DNA of 15,882 bases from Cruorifilaria tuberocauda (taxonomy: Eukaryota > Nematoda > Chromadorea > Rhabditida > Onchocercidae), in the NCBI GenBank assembly GCA_013365365.1, contig JABVXU010000898.1:1-15882 (forward strand), written 5' to 3'. The notes beneath the pieces were generated by a model. That model did not search any database. It saw only the letters and a program-made list of their open reading frames with translations, and was not told where the DNA came from. Below are positions 9,241 through 15,882 of this stretch, one piece after another (the stretch's first letter is position 1; every line of letters begins with the position of its first letter). The translations under genes were made by a program, and so were the position numbers.

Positions 9241-9318
9241 GTTATTACTGTTAAAGTTGATAAGTGAAATTACTATTGTTAAAGAATTAAGTTATTATTG
9301 TTAAAGTTGACAAGTGCA
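9241..9318. repeat. 50-bp tandem duplication, imperfect
   Basis: GTTATTACTGTTAAAGTTGATAAGTG at 9241 recurs at 9291 with T for C and C for T changes, a 50-base offset. A partial copy (ATTACTATTGTTAAAG) lies between. The array is degenerate and non-coding. Confidence 0.78.
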
Positions 9319-9429
9319 AACTTAAAACACTAAAACAGATTAAAGAAAGTAAATCAATATAAACTAGATAATTTATGAAATTAATACTAATTTATATTAA
9401 TTACTTTAATATTAGTTTATGTTAATTAG

Positions 9430-9455
9430 TTTATAATTAATTAATTAATTATAAA
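9430..9455. repeat. 26-bp perfect palindrome over (TTAA)n
   Basis: The 26 bases from 9430 to 9455 equal their own reverse complement. The centre is a TTAATTAATTAATT run and the ends are TTTATAA/TTATAAA. The simple inner repeat makes a chance origin possible, but the non-repetitive ends also match. The preceding 70 bases are rich in TTAATTA and ACTAAT words. Confidence 0.85.
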
Positions 9456-10142
9456 ATTCGCCATAAATTATTCCATACTAATAATAAGTTAGCATGGAAC
9501 ATTTCATGGCATATTTTATAAATTGGTCTGATATAACAATCCGATTGCAAATTGAAGCAGCTAATATTGCAAGCCGAGTAAAAGCAAAAGGTCGACTGAA
9601 TCAATTCTGAAAGTTCGATGACAGCTAAGCTAATTAATTAGCATGCTAAAGAACAAATTTAAAATAATTTGCTTAATTAAATTAGCATTTACCTCATGAA
9701 ATTATCCTTTATAAATACATAATCAATGGATATTTTGATATATTTTTTCAGTTTTAATTAAATTAAAATAATTAAATATGAGCAATCTAAAAGTTTTTAC
9801 AATTCAGCAAAAAAAGCAAAAATAATTTAATTCAAATTTTAACAGGGAAAGAATGAAATGATCAGAATTTATCATTCAATGAATCGATACGATCAAAACA
9901 AATTTGAATAGGGAAATTCAAAATTAAATGAGCGAAATAGAATTAATGGTGGAATATGTTTGATTATTGGAGTTGAAAGTTCAAAATAAACAAAACAATA
10001 AAATAATTTCAAAATTTTGCCATTAAAATAATTAAGGTCGCATGTATCTTAAGAGCCTTAAAACAATGGAGAGGTATTGATGTGATAATGAACAAATTTA
10101 ATTTCAAGTTTAATTTTCATTTCTCTCACTCTTTTACATTTC
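9456..10142. promoter_or_regulatory. AT-rich stretch with a small ATTA palindrome cluster (weak regulatory candidate)
   Basis: No gene is seen. At 9629-9642 there is a 14-base palindrome containing TAATTAATTA, which matches the P2 spacing (TAAT-N2-ATTA) bound by dimers of paired-class homeodomains. A 12-base palindrome TTAGCATGCTAA overlaps it at 9638-9649. TTAATTAAATTAGCAT follows near 9670. Such words arise readily in AT-rich DNA, so regulatory function is only a possibility. The remainder is featureless. Confidence 0.2.
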
Positions 10143-10184
10143 TTTTACTTTTACTTTTACTTTTACTTTTAATTTTACTTTTAC
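10143..10184. repeat. (TTTTAC)7 hexamer array
   Basis: Seven in-phase hexamers are present: four TTTTAC, one TTTTAA and two more TTTTAC. Another TTTTAC lies just upstream at 10132-10137. The reverse complement, GTAAAA, is the same hexamer class found in the array at 14209-14244. It is a simple sequence repeat with no sign of coding use. Confidence 0.93.
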
Positions 10185-10628
10185 TTTGTTGATTTCATTT
10201 ATATGATCATATCAGAGTTTTGTTAATTACTTTCGATATTGTTTTGTGTGATTTATCATCATGCATCTAAATCGAATTGATTTTATCATTTCATTTTACC
10301 GGAAAGGAAATTTTTTCGTAAATTTATCTTTTAACTCTTATTTATACTTTTTTCTGCTAATTGTTGTTTGCCAAATAATTCAAAAGTAAACATTTCCCTC
10401 TCAAACTTTTTTAGGTAAAACAATTTTCAATTTTAAATGTAAATTTTACTGAAATTTGTCAAAATTTACTTTAAAATCAAAGTCAAATTTACTTTGAAAT
10501 TTCATGGTGGATGCAGAAAAAGTATAAATTTTGATCAAGAAAAACTGTGAAACTTGTTAATTATTTAATACTCAAGCGGAAAATAACAATGAATCATTGA
10601 AGCCAGTGAATCTTTTAAATATCCGATG
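10185..10628. other. AT-rich non-coding stretch, nothing recognised
   Basis: I see no gene or structured element. AAATTTACTTTGAAAT-like words recur loosely near 10440-10500 but do not form an array. Confidence 0.5.
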
Positions 10629-10648
10629 TTAATTAATTAATTAATTAA
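10629..10648. repeat. (TTAA)5 simple repeat
   Basis: TTAA is repeated five times without interruption, a short palindromic microsatellite. The same tetramer forms the core of the palindrome at 9430-9455. Confidence 0.85.
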
Positions 10649-10710
10649 GAGGATTCAATGAAATGAAATTATAAGTACTGAAGTACTTGAATAGATAACG
10701 TTTATAATCT

Positions 10711-10783
10711 AAGGACTGTGGCCTGTGAACTTTATATAGTTTAGTGATTGTGGCCTATGTACTGCAAATCAAGAATGGCCACA
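10711..10783. repeat. TGTGGCCT direct repeat and GGCCACA inverted repeat
   Basis: TGTGGCCT occurs at 10717 and again at 10749 within loosely similar 20-base contexts, a 32-base offset. TGTGGCC at 10749-10755 is perfectly complementary to GGCCACA at 10777-10783, giving a 7-base stem with a 21-base loop. GGCC words are rare in this window, so three within 70 bases stand out. Confidence 0.55.
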
Positions 10784-11215
10784 TAAATAATTAGCCAACA
10801 ATTTATTTCAAATATGGCTATTATACCCATTCATCTATTCATTTCTATTTTCAAACTCATTTTACTCAATAATTAATTAACATTCATGATTTAATGTGAT
10901 GTATATTTAATTCTAATGCTAAATCATGTTAATTTTTTGTTAAATAATTGATAATCTGATGAAAATATTATCATTTGATAAGTAAAGTATATCAGTGTTA
11001 TTATGAAAGTAATGCTTTGATGTTAATTTCACAAAGTAAGAAAGTTTTATTAATAAAATATTGGGATTCTTTTATTACATTAAATATACTTCAATCAATT
11101 TTACAATTTAACAACATATCCAAATTATTTTATTTACTTTTGATAATTTAGAATTGTTTACAAACAGTATTACAACTTGACAGATATTCTTACAAAGTAT
11201 ATCGTTTGGAATACG
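10784..11215. other. AT-rich non-coding stretch, nothing recognised
   Basis: There is no gene, array or palindrome worth naming. A 45-codon open run without an ATG start (11147-11281) reaches into the next region and is within chance expectation. Confidence 0.5.
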
Positions 11216-11309
11216 TACGTGAAATACGAATCCTTCGGGAAGATGAATGTATCTGATTATCAAAAGTGCATCATTATGACGTGATTCGTTGAAAACTTTT
11301 CAGTACGTG
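11216..11309. promoter_or_regulatory. Cluster of three ACGTG sites (candidate cis-regulatory patch)
   Basis: TACGTG lies at 11216-11221, TGACGTGA at 11277-11284 and TACGTG again at 11304-11309. ACGTG is the core recognised by bHLH-PAS heterodimers (TACGTG for Sim/Trachealess type, RCGTG for HIF type), and TGACGTG resembles bZIP CRE-type sites. The cores are CG-containing in very AT-rich DNA, which makes three in 94 bases unlikely by chance. No promoter or gene is attached, so function is inferred only from motif density. Confidence 0.25.
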
Positions 11310-11921
11310 CAAGAATATTGATCTGAAGTGTTCGATTGATCTAATTATCATTTAACAATCTTGAAGACCGGAAAATCTTGATAATCTGATAATAAACTTA
11401 GTGAGAAATGCTTTTTCTTCTTTCTAAAGATTTCATTCGATCACTAAAACTTCAACGATTGCTACTTTTCAATGTTTCTTAACATTAAAGATAAAAAGAT
11501 ATAAACTTCAAAAAGTTAAATAAGTAATTGTCCAAAAGTTTACTCTGTGAAATTAATCATAAAATAGCAAGCTGTTTATGTTTGCAAAATAAAAATAATT
11601 GAATATCAGGTTTATCGATTTAAAAATTATTATTAAATCAATAAATGGTAAATATATTGGAATAATAACACATGTGAAACTCTGTTCAATGTAGTTCAAT
11701 AGGTTTAAAACAATTTCATACTTATGATAATGTTTTGAGAAATATCGTATACTGCTATCAAAGTAATTACAGTTATACAAGTTATATAAGGTTTAATTTT
11801 TACCAAATCAAATTATTTACACTTTTGAATAGATTCATTAGTAGATAGATGAGATAGATTGTAATCTGTGATTGATAGATAGTAATCCTTTAGTCAATTA
11901 CCATATTATCTTTCGCTGACC
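11310..11921. other. AT-rich non-coding stretch with weak GATA words
   Basis: No gene is supported. A 75-codon minus-strand frame (11553-11780) has noise-like composition. AGATAGAT and GATAGATAG words cluster at about 11850-11882 but do not form a regular array. Confidence 0.5.
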
Positions 11922-11957
11922 TATCGTATCAGTTATCGTATCAGTTATCGTATCAAT
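11922..11957. repeat. TATCGTATCAGT 12-bp tandem array, three units
   Basis: Three exact or near-exact units start at 11922, 11934 and 11946, and the last ends AAT instead of AGT. The unit itself is built from two TATC half-units. It is a recent slippage array. Confidence 0.92.
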
Positions 11958-12667
11958 TTAGCTGTACTCTGAGAAAATTCAATATTGCAAGCGATTATTC
12001 AAATTTCTTTAACGATGTTCTAATAAATGGAGAAATTAAGTATTTCAGTATAAAGTGAACTTCGAGAACTTCAAGATGTAATAAATATAAAAAAGATCGG
12101 TGGTTTAATTTTAAAGAGTAAATGATACTATGAAACTTTATTTCATTAAATAATAAAGAATATAAAGCTTATTGATTATTAATTCAATACTGATTACTTT
12201 AATATAAGTTTAATATTAATTACGGAATCATAAGAATTCTTGAATCAGCAGTAATGAATTAATTATATTCGAATTTGTTAATCATTTCGACACTACCGAA
12301 TACTTGATGGAAAAATAACATTAAATTGTTTAAATGTTATTTTGATATATGATACGTGTCGGATAATTAGAAGTGTTTCATAGGCTCGTAACATTATAAC
12401 TTAATTTTAATCACAATTAAAACTATATCTTAGCCAAGGCTTGTTTCATGATAGCACAGCTGATCCAAGCCAAATTCTTCAGCTAAGCATATTGGATCTA
12501 TAACATTACCAAGAGACTTGGATATTTTTTTCTCCTTTATTTATCCAACAACCATGAACTGCATTTTGTTTTGGTAATAGTTAGCCTGACGGAAGAAGAA
12601 TTGATGGCCAAGTATAATATGTCCTTATCAATTACGTGAATATTGCAAGAATTATCATTCGCCCAAA
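11958..12667. other. AT-rich non-coding stretch with an inverted repeat and two TACGTG words
   Basis: No gene is supported; a 61-codon minus-strand frame (12537-12722) runs into the AAT microsatellite and is dismissed. Two further TACGTG hexamers occur at 12353-12358 and 12633-12638. A GC-richer patch near 12428-12500 contains repeated AGCCAA/AGCTAAGC words but no recognised feature. Confidence 0.45.
12312..12343. repeat. Inverted repeat AAAATAACATT / AATGTTATTTT
   Basis: Two perfect 11-base complementary arms (12312-12322 and 12333-12343) are separated by a 10-base loop. It could form a hairpin or cruciform. There is no T-run or context that would make it a recognisable terminator in a eukaryote. 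Confidence 0.8.
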
Positions 12668-12691
12668 GTAATAATAATAATAATAATAATA
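12668..12691. repeat. (TAA)8 trinucleotide microsatellite
   Basis: About eight uninterrupted copies of TAA/AAT are followed by an AGTAAT step. On the minus strand it reads as a leucine run at the start of a small open frame, which is why that frame appears open. Confidence 0.9.
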
Positions 12692-12852
12692 GTAATGAAA
12701 TTCGTATCAAGAACTGTATCACGGTAAAAAACTAACTTGTTAGTGATAACAATATTATTTCTAGGTTAATGGCAATTAAAATTATTTATTCGTACAATTG
12801 AGAAAGCTAATGATAATTATAATGACGATTAAAACTATACGGTAAATTTTCT

Positions 12853-13373
12853 TATGTATTAGAATTTTACTTTAATGCTAGTGATAATAATTGATACTGA
12901 ACAGTAGTAATAATAATCATATATTGATAATATTAGTGATAATACAACAAAGTTGATCTAAGTATATTTGAACTTCAATAGTATTGGTAATAATTGGTAC
13001 TGAATTGATATGATATATTGATAATACTAGTGATAATATAGTAATAATAATGGTATACTGATAATATTAGCGATAATACAACAAAGTTGATCTAAGCATA
13101 TTTGAACTTTAATATTAGTGATAATAATTGATACTGAACTGATACTTGATACTGAATTGATATGATATATTGATAATACTAGTGATAATATGATATACTG
13201 ATAATGATATACTGATAGTGTTAGTGATAACACATCAAAGTTCTGAGTATATCTGAACTTTAATGATAGCGATAATAATTGGCATTGAACAATGGTAATA
13301 ATAATGATATATTGATAATATCATAAATGATATACTTAAACTTATGAATTAAAGTTAATCAAAGTATATTTGC
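12853..13373. repeat. Irregular minisatellite, about five units of 100-154 bp
   Basis: Unit boundaries are clear at the phrase ACAAAG|TTGATCTAAG. I place units at 12853-12952 (left-truncated), 12953-13086, 13087-13240, 13241-13354, and a truncated fifth at 13355-13373. All full units share, in order, GTATATTTGAACTTTAAT, GATAATAATTGATACTGAAC, GATATATTGATAATACTAG and a terminal CAAAG. Length differences come from expansion of internal TGATAATATGATATAC sub-repeats. Small minus-strand open frames here (such as 13027-13233) are by-products of the repeat. The array looks old, because no two units are identical. Confidence 0.85.
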
Positions 13374-13489
13374 ATGTGCATAGAACACTTTTAAATTGAA
13401 CAATGATTTAAAGAGATGAGAAGCTGAGGAAATAGAACAATAGCATGCTAATAGGAACATGAACATTCTTACCATATAGCTTCTTCTTT
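13374..13489. other. Short link between minisatellite and GC-richer patch
   Basis: Nothing gene-like is present. A 10-base palindrome, TAGCATGCTA, lies at 13441-13450 and shares AGCATGCTA with the palindrome near 9640. Confidence 0.4.
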
Positions 13490-13745
13490 CCAATTTGTAA
13501 ATTTGCATTTATCCGATCGGATCGGATCGGATGTGATATGATTTAAGCGATAGATACTTGCTAATATGTGAGAGAGAAAGGAAGAAGAGAAGAAATTTGG
13601 TGGAGGAAAGTTGAAAAGCTTCATCTCAGAATTGTGTTAGTATCGGATAGCTTTCTTCCAATTGTCTCTCAAAGGCGGAAAGAATTGAGATCCAATAAGA
13701 GCCAATCAGCGCAAATTTCTACTTGGCCATGAAAAGCCTTCCAAT
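13490..13745. promoter_or_regulatory. CCAAT-rich, GC-elevated patch (candidate promoter or enhancer)
   Basis: Five plus-strand CCAAT pentamers lie within 256 bases: 13490, 13658, 13692, 13702 and 13741. The one at 13702 is in a very good NF-Y context (AGCCAATCAGCG). The patch is visibly GC-richer than the surroundings and also holds a GATCG array and a GA-rich run (13569-13595). No TATA element, start site or downstream reading frame is convincing, so I call only a candidate. A 55-codon open run without ATG (13565-13729) is the main alternative reading, as an exon; no donor or acceptor pair supports it. Confidence 0.35.
13511..13535. repeat. ATCGG pentamer array
   Basis: ATCCG is followed by three exact ATCGG units and then ATGTG, a short pentanucleotide array with several overlapping GATC and CCGATCGG sites. 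CG dinucleotides are rare in this window, so a CG-bearing microsatellite is noticeable. Confidence 0.88.
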
Positions 13746-14208
13746 CTTCAATTCGTAACTGTTCTATTTCATCCTTTCCATGCATGAAATCTTTCCATTC
13801 CTCTCAATCTTTTCTTTTTTCCCTTTGCACCGTCATTTTCACCCTCGATTTCCCGGGAATTCATGCTACGGTTAATTTAAATATCTCCCAGAAGTTCGTC
13901 TTTCGTTCCTCTTTCTCACTTTTTCTTTTTCTTTCTTGATCACTTCCATAGTTATCATATCATCCTCATCATTCCTGTTATTTTTAATTAAATTTTTTTT
14001 TTTGTATTTAAAAGGATTAGGAATAATTCTAATTTTTACTCATTTAATTTTTAAGGTAAGAGAGTAATTTCTCTGCTATTTTTATTCATAATAACATTCG
14101 CATGCTTATTTTGATTAATTCTTAATTAATTATTTTGTTTTTGTTTATCTATTTTTCTCGCAATATATTCGAAATATTTAAGTTATTAATGGTGAAGGTA
14201 TGAAATAT
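13746..14208. other. Pyrimidine-rich then AT-rich stretch, no gene
   Basis: The strand is pyrimidine-rich from about 13790 to 13940, including CTTTTCTTTTTTCCC and TCTTTCTCACTTTTTCTTTTTC. It contains TTTCCCGGGAATTCATG at about 13850 and an acceptor-like TCTCCCAG near 13880-13890. No open frame continues from these. The remainder is AT-rich and featureless. Confidence 0.4.
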
Positions 14209-14244
14209 GTGAAAGTGAAAGTGAAAGTAAAAGTAAAAGTGAAA
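14209..14244. repeat. (GTGAAA/GTAAAA)6 hexamer array
   Basis: Six in-phase hexamers are present: three GTGAAA, two GTAAAA, one GTGAAA. GTAAAA is the reverse complement of TTTTAC, the unit of the array at 10143-10184, so the two arrays are the same hexamer class in opposite orientation. Confidence 0.92.
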
Positions 14245-14292
14245 TATTGAAATAAGGATTTTTAAAGTTAGGCTGAAAAAACATTAACGAAT

Positions 14293-14318
14293 AATTATCA
14301 AATTTAAATTTGATAATT
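14293..14318. repeat. 26-bp perfect palindrome
   Basis: The 26 bases equal their own reverse complement, centred on AATTTAAATT with outer arms AATTATCA and TGATAATT. Unlike the palindrome at 9430, it is not made of one simple repeat, so chance is a weaker explanation. It could extrude as a cruciform or bind a dimeric factor. Confidence 0.9.
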
Positions 14319-14346
14319 TATCCTTATGTTAATTTGAAAATTTTAA

Positions 14347-14420
14347 TTTAATCATTACCTTATGTTAATATGAATTATGTAAAACAAATTTGAATTTAAT
14401 CATTACCTTTTGCTAATTTT
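14347..14420. repeat. TTTAATCATTACCTT direct repeat, 48 bases apart
   Basis: TTTAATCATTACCTTATGTTAAT at 14347 recurs at 14395 as TTTAATCATTACCTTTTGCTAAT. A weaker copy (TTTATCCTTATGTTAAT) lies just upstream at about 14317. Together with the adjacent palindrome this forms a small repeat cluster. Confidence 0.78.
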
Positions 14421-15119
14421 TTCGGAATTTTTCAAACTTCATAATTTAAATTTGCAAATTTAATTTTTTTTTTTAAATTTAACTTTCGCTTTTTAGTAAA
14501 TACTTAACGACAAACACCTTGAAATAGGAATATGCAATGAATTTATCAGTAAATTTTTCTGAATTTCCTAAATTTCGAAGATTTGTAATCGTTCAAAGTC
14601 GCAAATTTGTTTTATTCTTTGCGATTCTAAAATTATGCAAATCATTTGATATGATAGCATAAATTTACAATTATCAAGTGGTTAGCGACAATGGCCCAGT
14701 TTTAAGCAAATACCGTCGCAAAAAAACATTTTCAGGAATTAATTCATTATTCATGGAATCCTTCAAACAATACTAATTTCAAAAGTATTTTGCAAAATTC
14801 AAAATTTCTCTTAAAGTATCCTAACCATTTACTTATGCGAAAATTTACTCAATTTTTTTAAATTGCTATGAAAATGTATCATCGAAAAATGTGATAGTTA
14901 AATTAGTTTAATTTTAAGCTATAATTTTAAACTCAAAAAATTCTTACTCTTTTATTTCCTTCTTACTTTTTACTTATCAGAGAAAAAAAAAGATTATCAC
15001 TTTAATGATTAACTCAATTATACGTTTTAAAAAACAAAAGAGAATTGGAAGAATCAAATTTTGAAAATATTGAAAAAACAAATACAGAGAAATTGATCTT
15101 TGAATATATTTATATTTTT
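14421..15119. other. AT-rich non-coding stretch, nothing recognised
   Basis: No gene or structured RNA is seen. Minor points are AAATTTGCAAATTT near 14450 and a T/A homopolymer zone around 14465. The only open frames extending into this stretch come from the 27-bp repeat to its right. Confidence 0.5.
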
Positions 15120-15218
15120 GAAATAGTAATACTAAAATATATTTATGAAATAGTAATACTAAAATATATTTATGAAATAGTAATACTAAAATATATTTAT
15201 GAAATAGTAATACTGAAA
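15120..15218. repeat. 27-bp tandem repeat, about 3.7 copies
   Basis: Exact units start at 15120, 15147 and 15174. Each reads GAAATAGTAATACTAAAATA followed by TATTTAT. A partial, slightly diverged fourth starts at 15201. Because 27 is a multiple of three and the unit has at least one stop-free frame per strand, both strands stay open. The plus strand (15045-15233) reads EIVILKYIY repeats and the minus strand (14977-15243) reads YILVLLFHK repeats. Neither has similarity I recognise outside the repeat, so I treat both as artefacts. Confidence 0.93.
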
Positions 15219-15674
15219 TTGATTTCATCCTAAAAAAATTCATTTTTCATACGGATAATACCAATGATTCATTCTTTTCTTTTTTCCTTACTTTAGTATA
15301 TTTAAGTAAATGCGATAATAAACATTGTATCTGAAATGGAATATCTGTTCATCCGAATTGTCATCTGGACCAAAATGAAAATTTAATTAAGAATTTGGTT
15401 TTCTGCACGCTGCACCAAATCTAATTCATCCTTGCAATAATTTGCTTTCATCTAAACGATTTCACCAATCTTTTCGATTTGAATTGCTGAAGCACAAGGA
15501 TCTCCCGGGCTACTCCAGGATAATCATTTCCTATCCACTTTACTCACTTCCCCCTCCTCTCTCCTCTCATATCTTAGCATCAACCATTCGTCTTCTCATT
15601 TATTCATTGATGAATAAATACTTTTGTTATAAATGCTACTTAAGTACCACTTCTATTTCAGGAATGCTTATATC
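15219..15674. other. Non-coding stretch with a less AT-rich patch
   Basis: The patch at about 15480-15600 is GC-richer (CTCCCGGGCTACTCCAGG, CCCCCTCCTCTCTCC). An 80-codon plus-strand frame (15442-15684) passes through it and is Ser-, Leu- and Tyr-rich without any motif I recognise. I would not call a gene here, but this is the least noise-like of the plus-strand frames, and an exon of a spliced gene cannot be excluded. Confidence 0.4.
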
Positions 15675-15720
15675 GGGGCTGTAGTTTAGTGGCAGAAAAG
15701 AAGCTAACTGTTGGAAATGG
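15675..15720 (+). other. tRNA-like 5' fragment with A-box (possible tRNA pseudogene or SINE remnant)
   Basis: GGGGCTG at 15675-15681 followed by TAGTTTAGTGG at 15682-15692 matches the RNA polymerase III A-box consensus (TRGYNNANNNG). It starts at position 8, exactly as in a tRNA gene. No B-box (GGTTCRANNCC) and no complementary acceptor 3' half (CAGCCCC) follow; the sequence runs into the (AC)n tract about 40 bases later. Possible readings are a truncated tRNA pseudogene, a truncated tRNA-derived SINE, or chance. Confidence 0.25.
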
Positions 15721-15728
15721 ATATCAAT

Positions 15729-15733
<5 letters not shown>

Positions 15734-15778
<45 letters not shown>
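15734..15778. repeat. (AC)22 microsatellite
   Basis: A perfect run of AC dinucleotides is followed by TA and a short CACACATAC tail to about 15790, and preceded by TAT. It is long and uninterrupted, so it is likely polymorphic. Alternating purine-pyrimidine DNA of this kind can adopt Z-form. Confidence 0.97.
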
Positions 15779-15783
<5 letters not shown>

Positions 15784-15882
15784 ACATACTTTATCATTCA
15801 TGATTACATTTTATGATAAAATTGATATTTTGAAAAGTTTCACCTTGTAATTTTCTGTCTGTACATCTTATTCATTGTTTTT

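Noticed and set aside
11147..11281. 45-codon stop-free run with exon-like composition
   Set aside because: By a rough stop-frequency estimate, dozens of such runs are expected by chance in six frames here. No ATG, and no convincing splice-site pair.
11553..11780. 75-codon minus-strand open frame
   Set aside because: Tyr/Ile/Asn/Phe-rich AT noise without motif or context.
12537..12722. 61-codon minus-strand frame with a leucine run
   Set aside because: The leucine run is the (TAA)8 microsatellite read backwards, with nothing recognisable outside it.
13027..13233. 68-codon minus-strand frame with Ser/Ile/Tyr repeats
   Set aside because: It lies wholly inside the irregular minisatellite and its repetition mirrors the DNA repeat.
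12853..13373. CRISPR array
   Set aside because: Units are long, degenerate and contiguous, without identical short repeats separated by unique spacers, and the context is eukaryotic.
15442..15684. 80-codon plus-strand frame through a GC-richer patch
   Set aside because: Ser/Leu/Tyr-rich with no domain, and it ends inside the tRNA-like fragment. Kept only as a remote exon possibility.

Overview
The window looks like strongly AT-rich, repeat-spotted, non-coding DNA from a eukaryote, most plausibly an invertebrate animal genome. The basis is negative and positive together. There is no open reading frame longer than about 105 codons on either strand in nearly 16 kb, and no operon-like packing. 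There are long A and T homopolymers, long (GA)n/(CT)n and (AC)n microsatellites, and many short degenerate tandem arrays. I could not assign a species, and I support no protein-coding gene, rRNA or intact tRNA. The longest open frames are about what chance gives at this base composition; two of them exist only because a 27-bp repeat has no stop codons. The window is best read as intergenic or intronic sequence, and I cannot tell which.

Layout. Positions 1-1320 are AT-rich with a 12-bp array (504-551) and a small ACTGT array (821-869). Positions 1325-2120 hold four purine/pyrimidine microsatellites, two in GA and two in CT orientation, then an A10T10 palindrome. Positions 2120-7125 are almost featureless apart from short duplications, homopolymers and one striking hairpin with A/T-homopolymer arms (4417-4478). 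Positions 7126-7665 form the most structured block. A roughly 145-bp unit (parts X and Y) is tandemly duplicated, and the second copy is split by about 210 bp of GC-richer DNA. That segment carries (GGTTTA/GGTTCA) hexamers and is flanked by near-identical TAGC(A)TCTG sequences, as if it were an insertion.

Positions 7666-12850 are AT-rich with small arrays, 26-bp and shorter palindromes, homeodomain-like ATTA palindromes near 9630, and a concentration of TACGTG hexamers (11216-12638). Positions 12853-13373 are an irregular minisatellite of about five units of 100-154 bp. Positions 13490-13940 are locally GC-richer and contain five CCAAT pentamers and a GATCG pentamer array, making this the best candidate regulatory patch. 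The right end has a hexamer array, a 26-bp perfect palindrome, a 27-bp tandem repeat, a tRNA-like A-box fragment and a long (AC)n tract.

No functional pathway can be described, because there are no supported genes. The observations worth following are structural: the interrupted duplication, the repeated appearance of period-6 arrays, the minisatellite, the hairpins, and two motif clusters that could be cis-regulatory.
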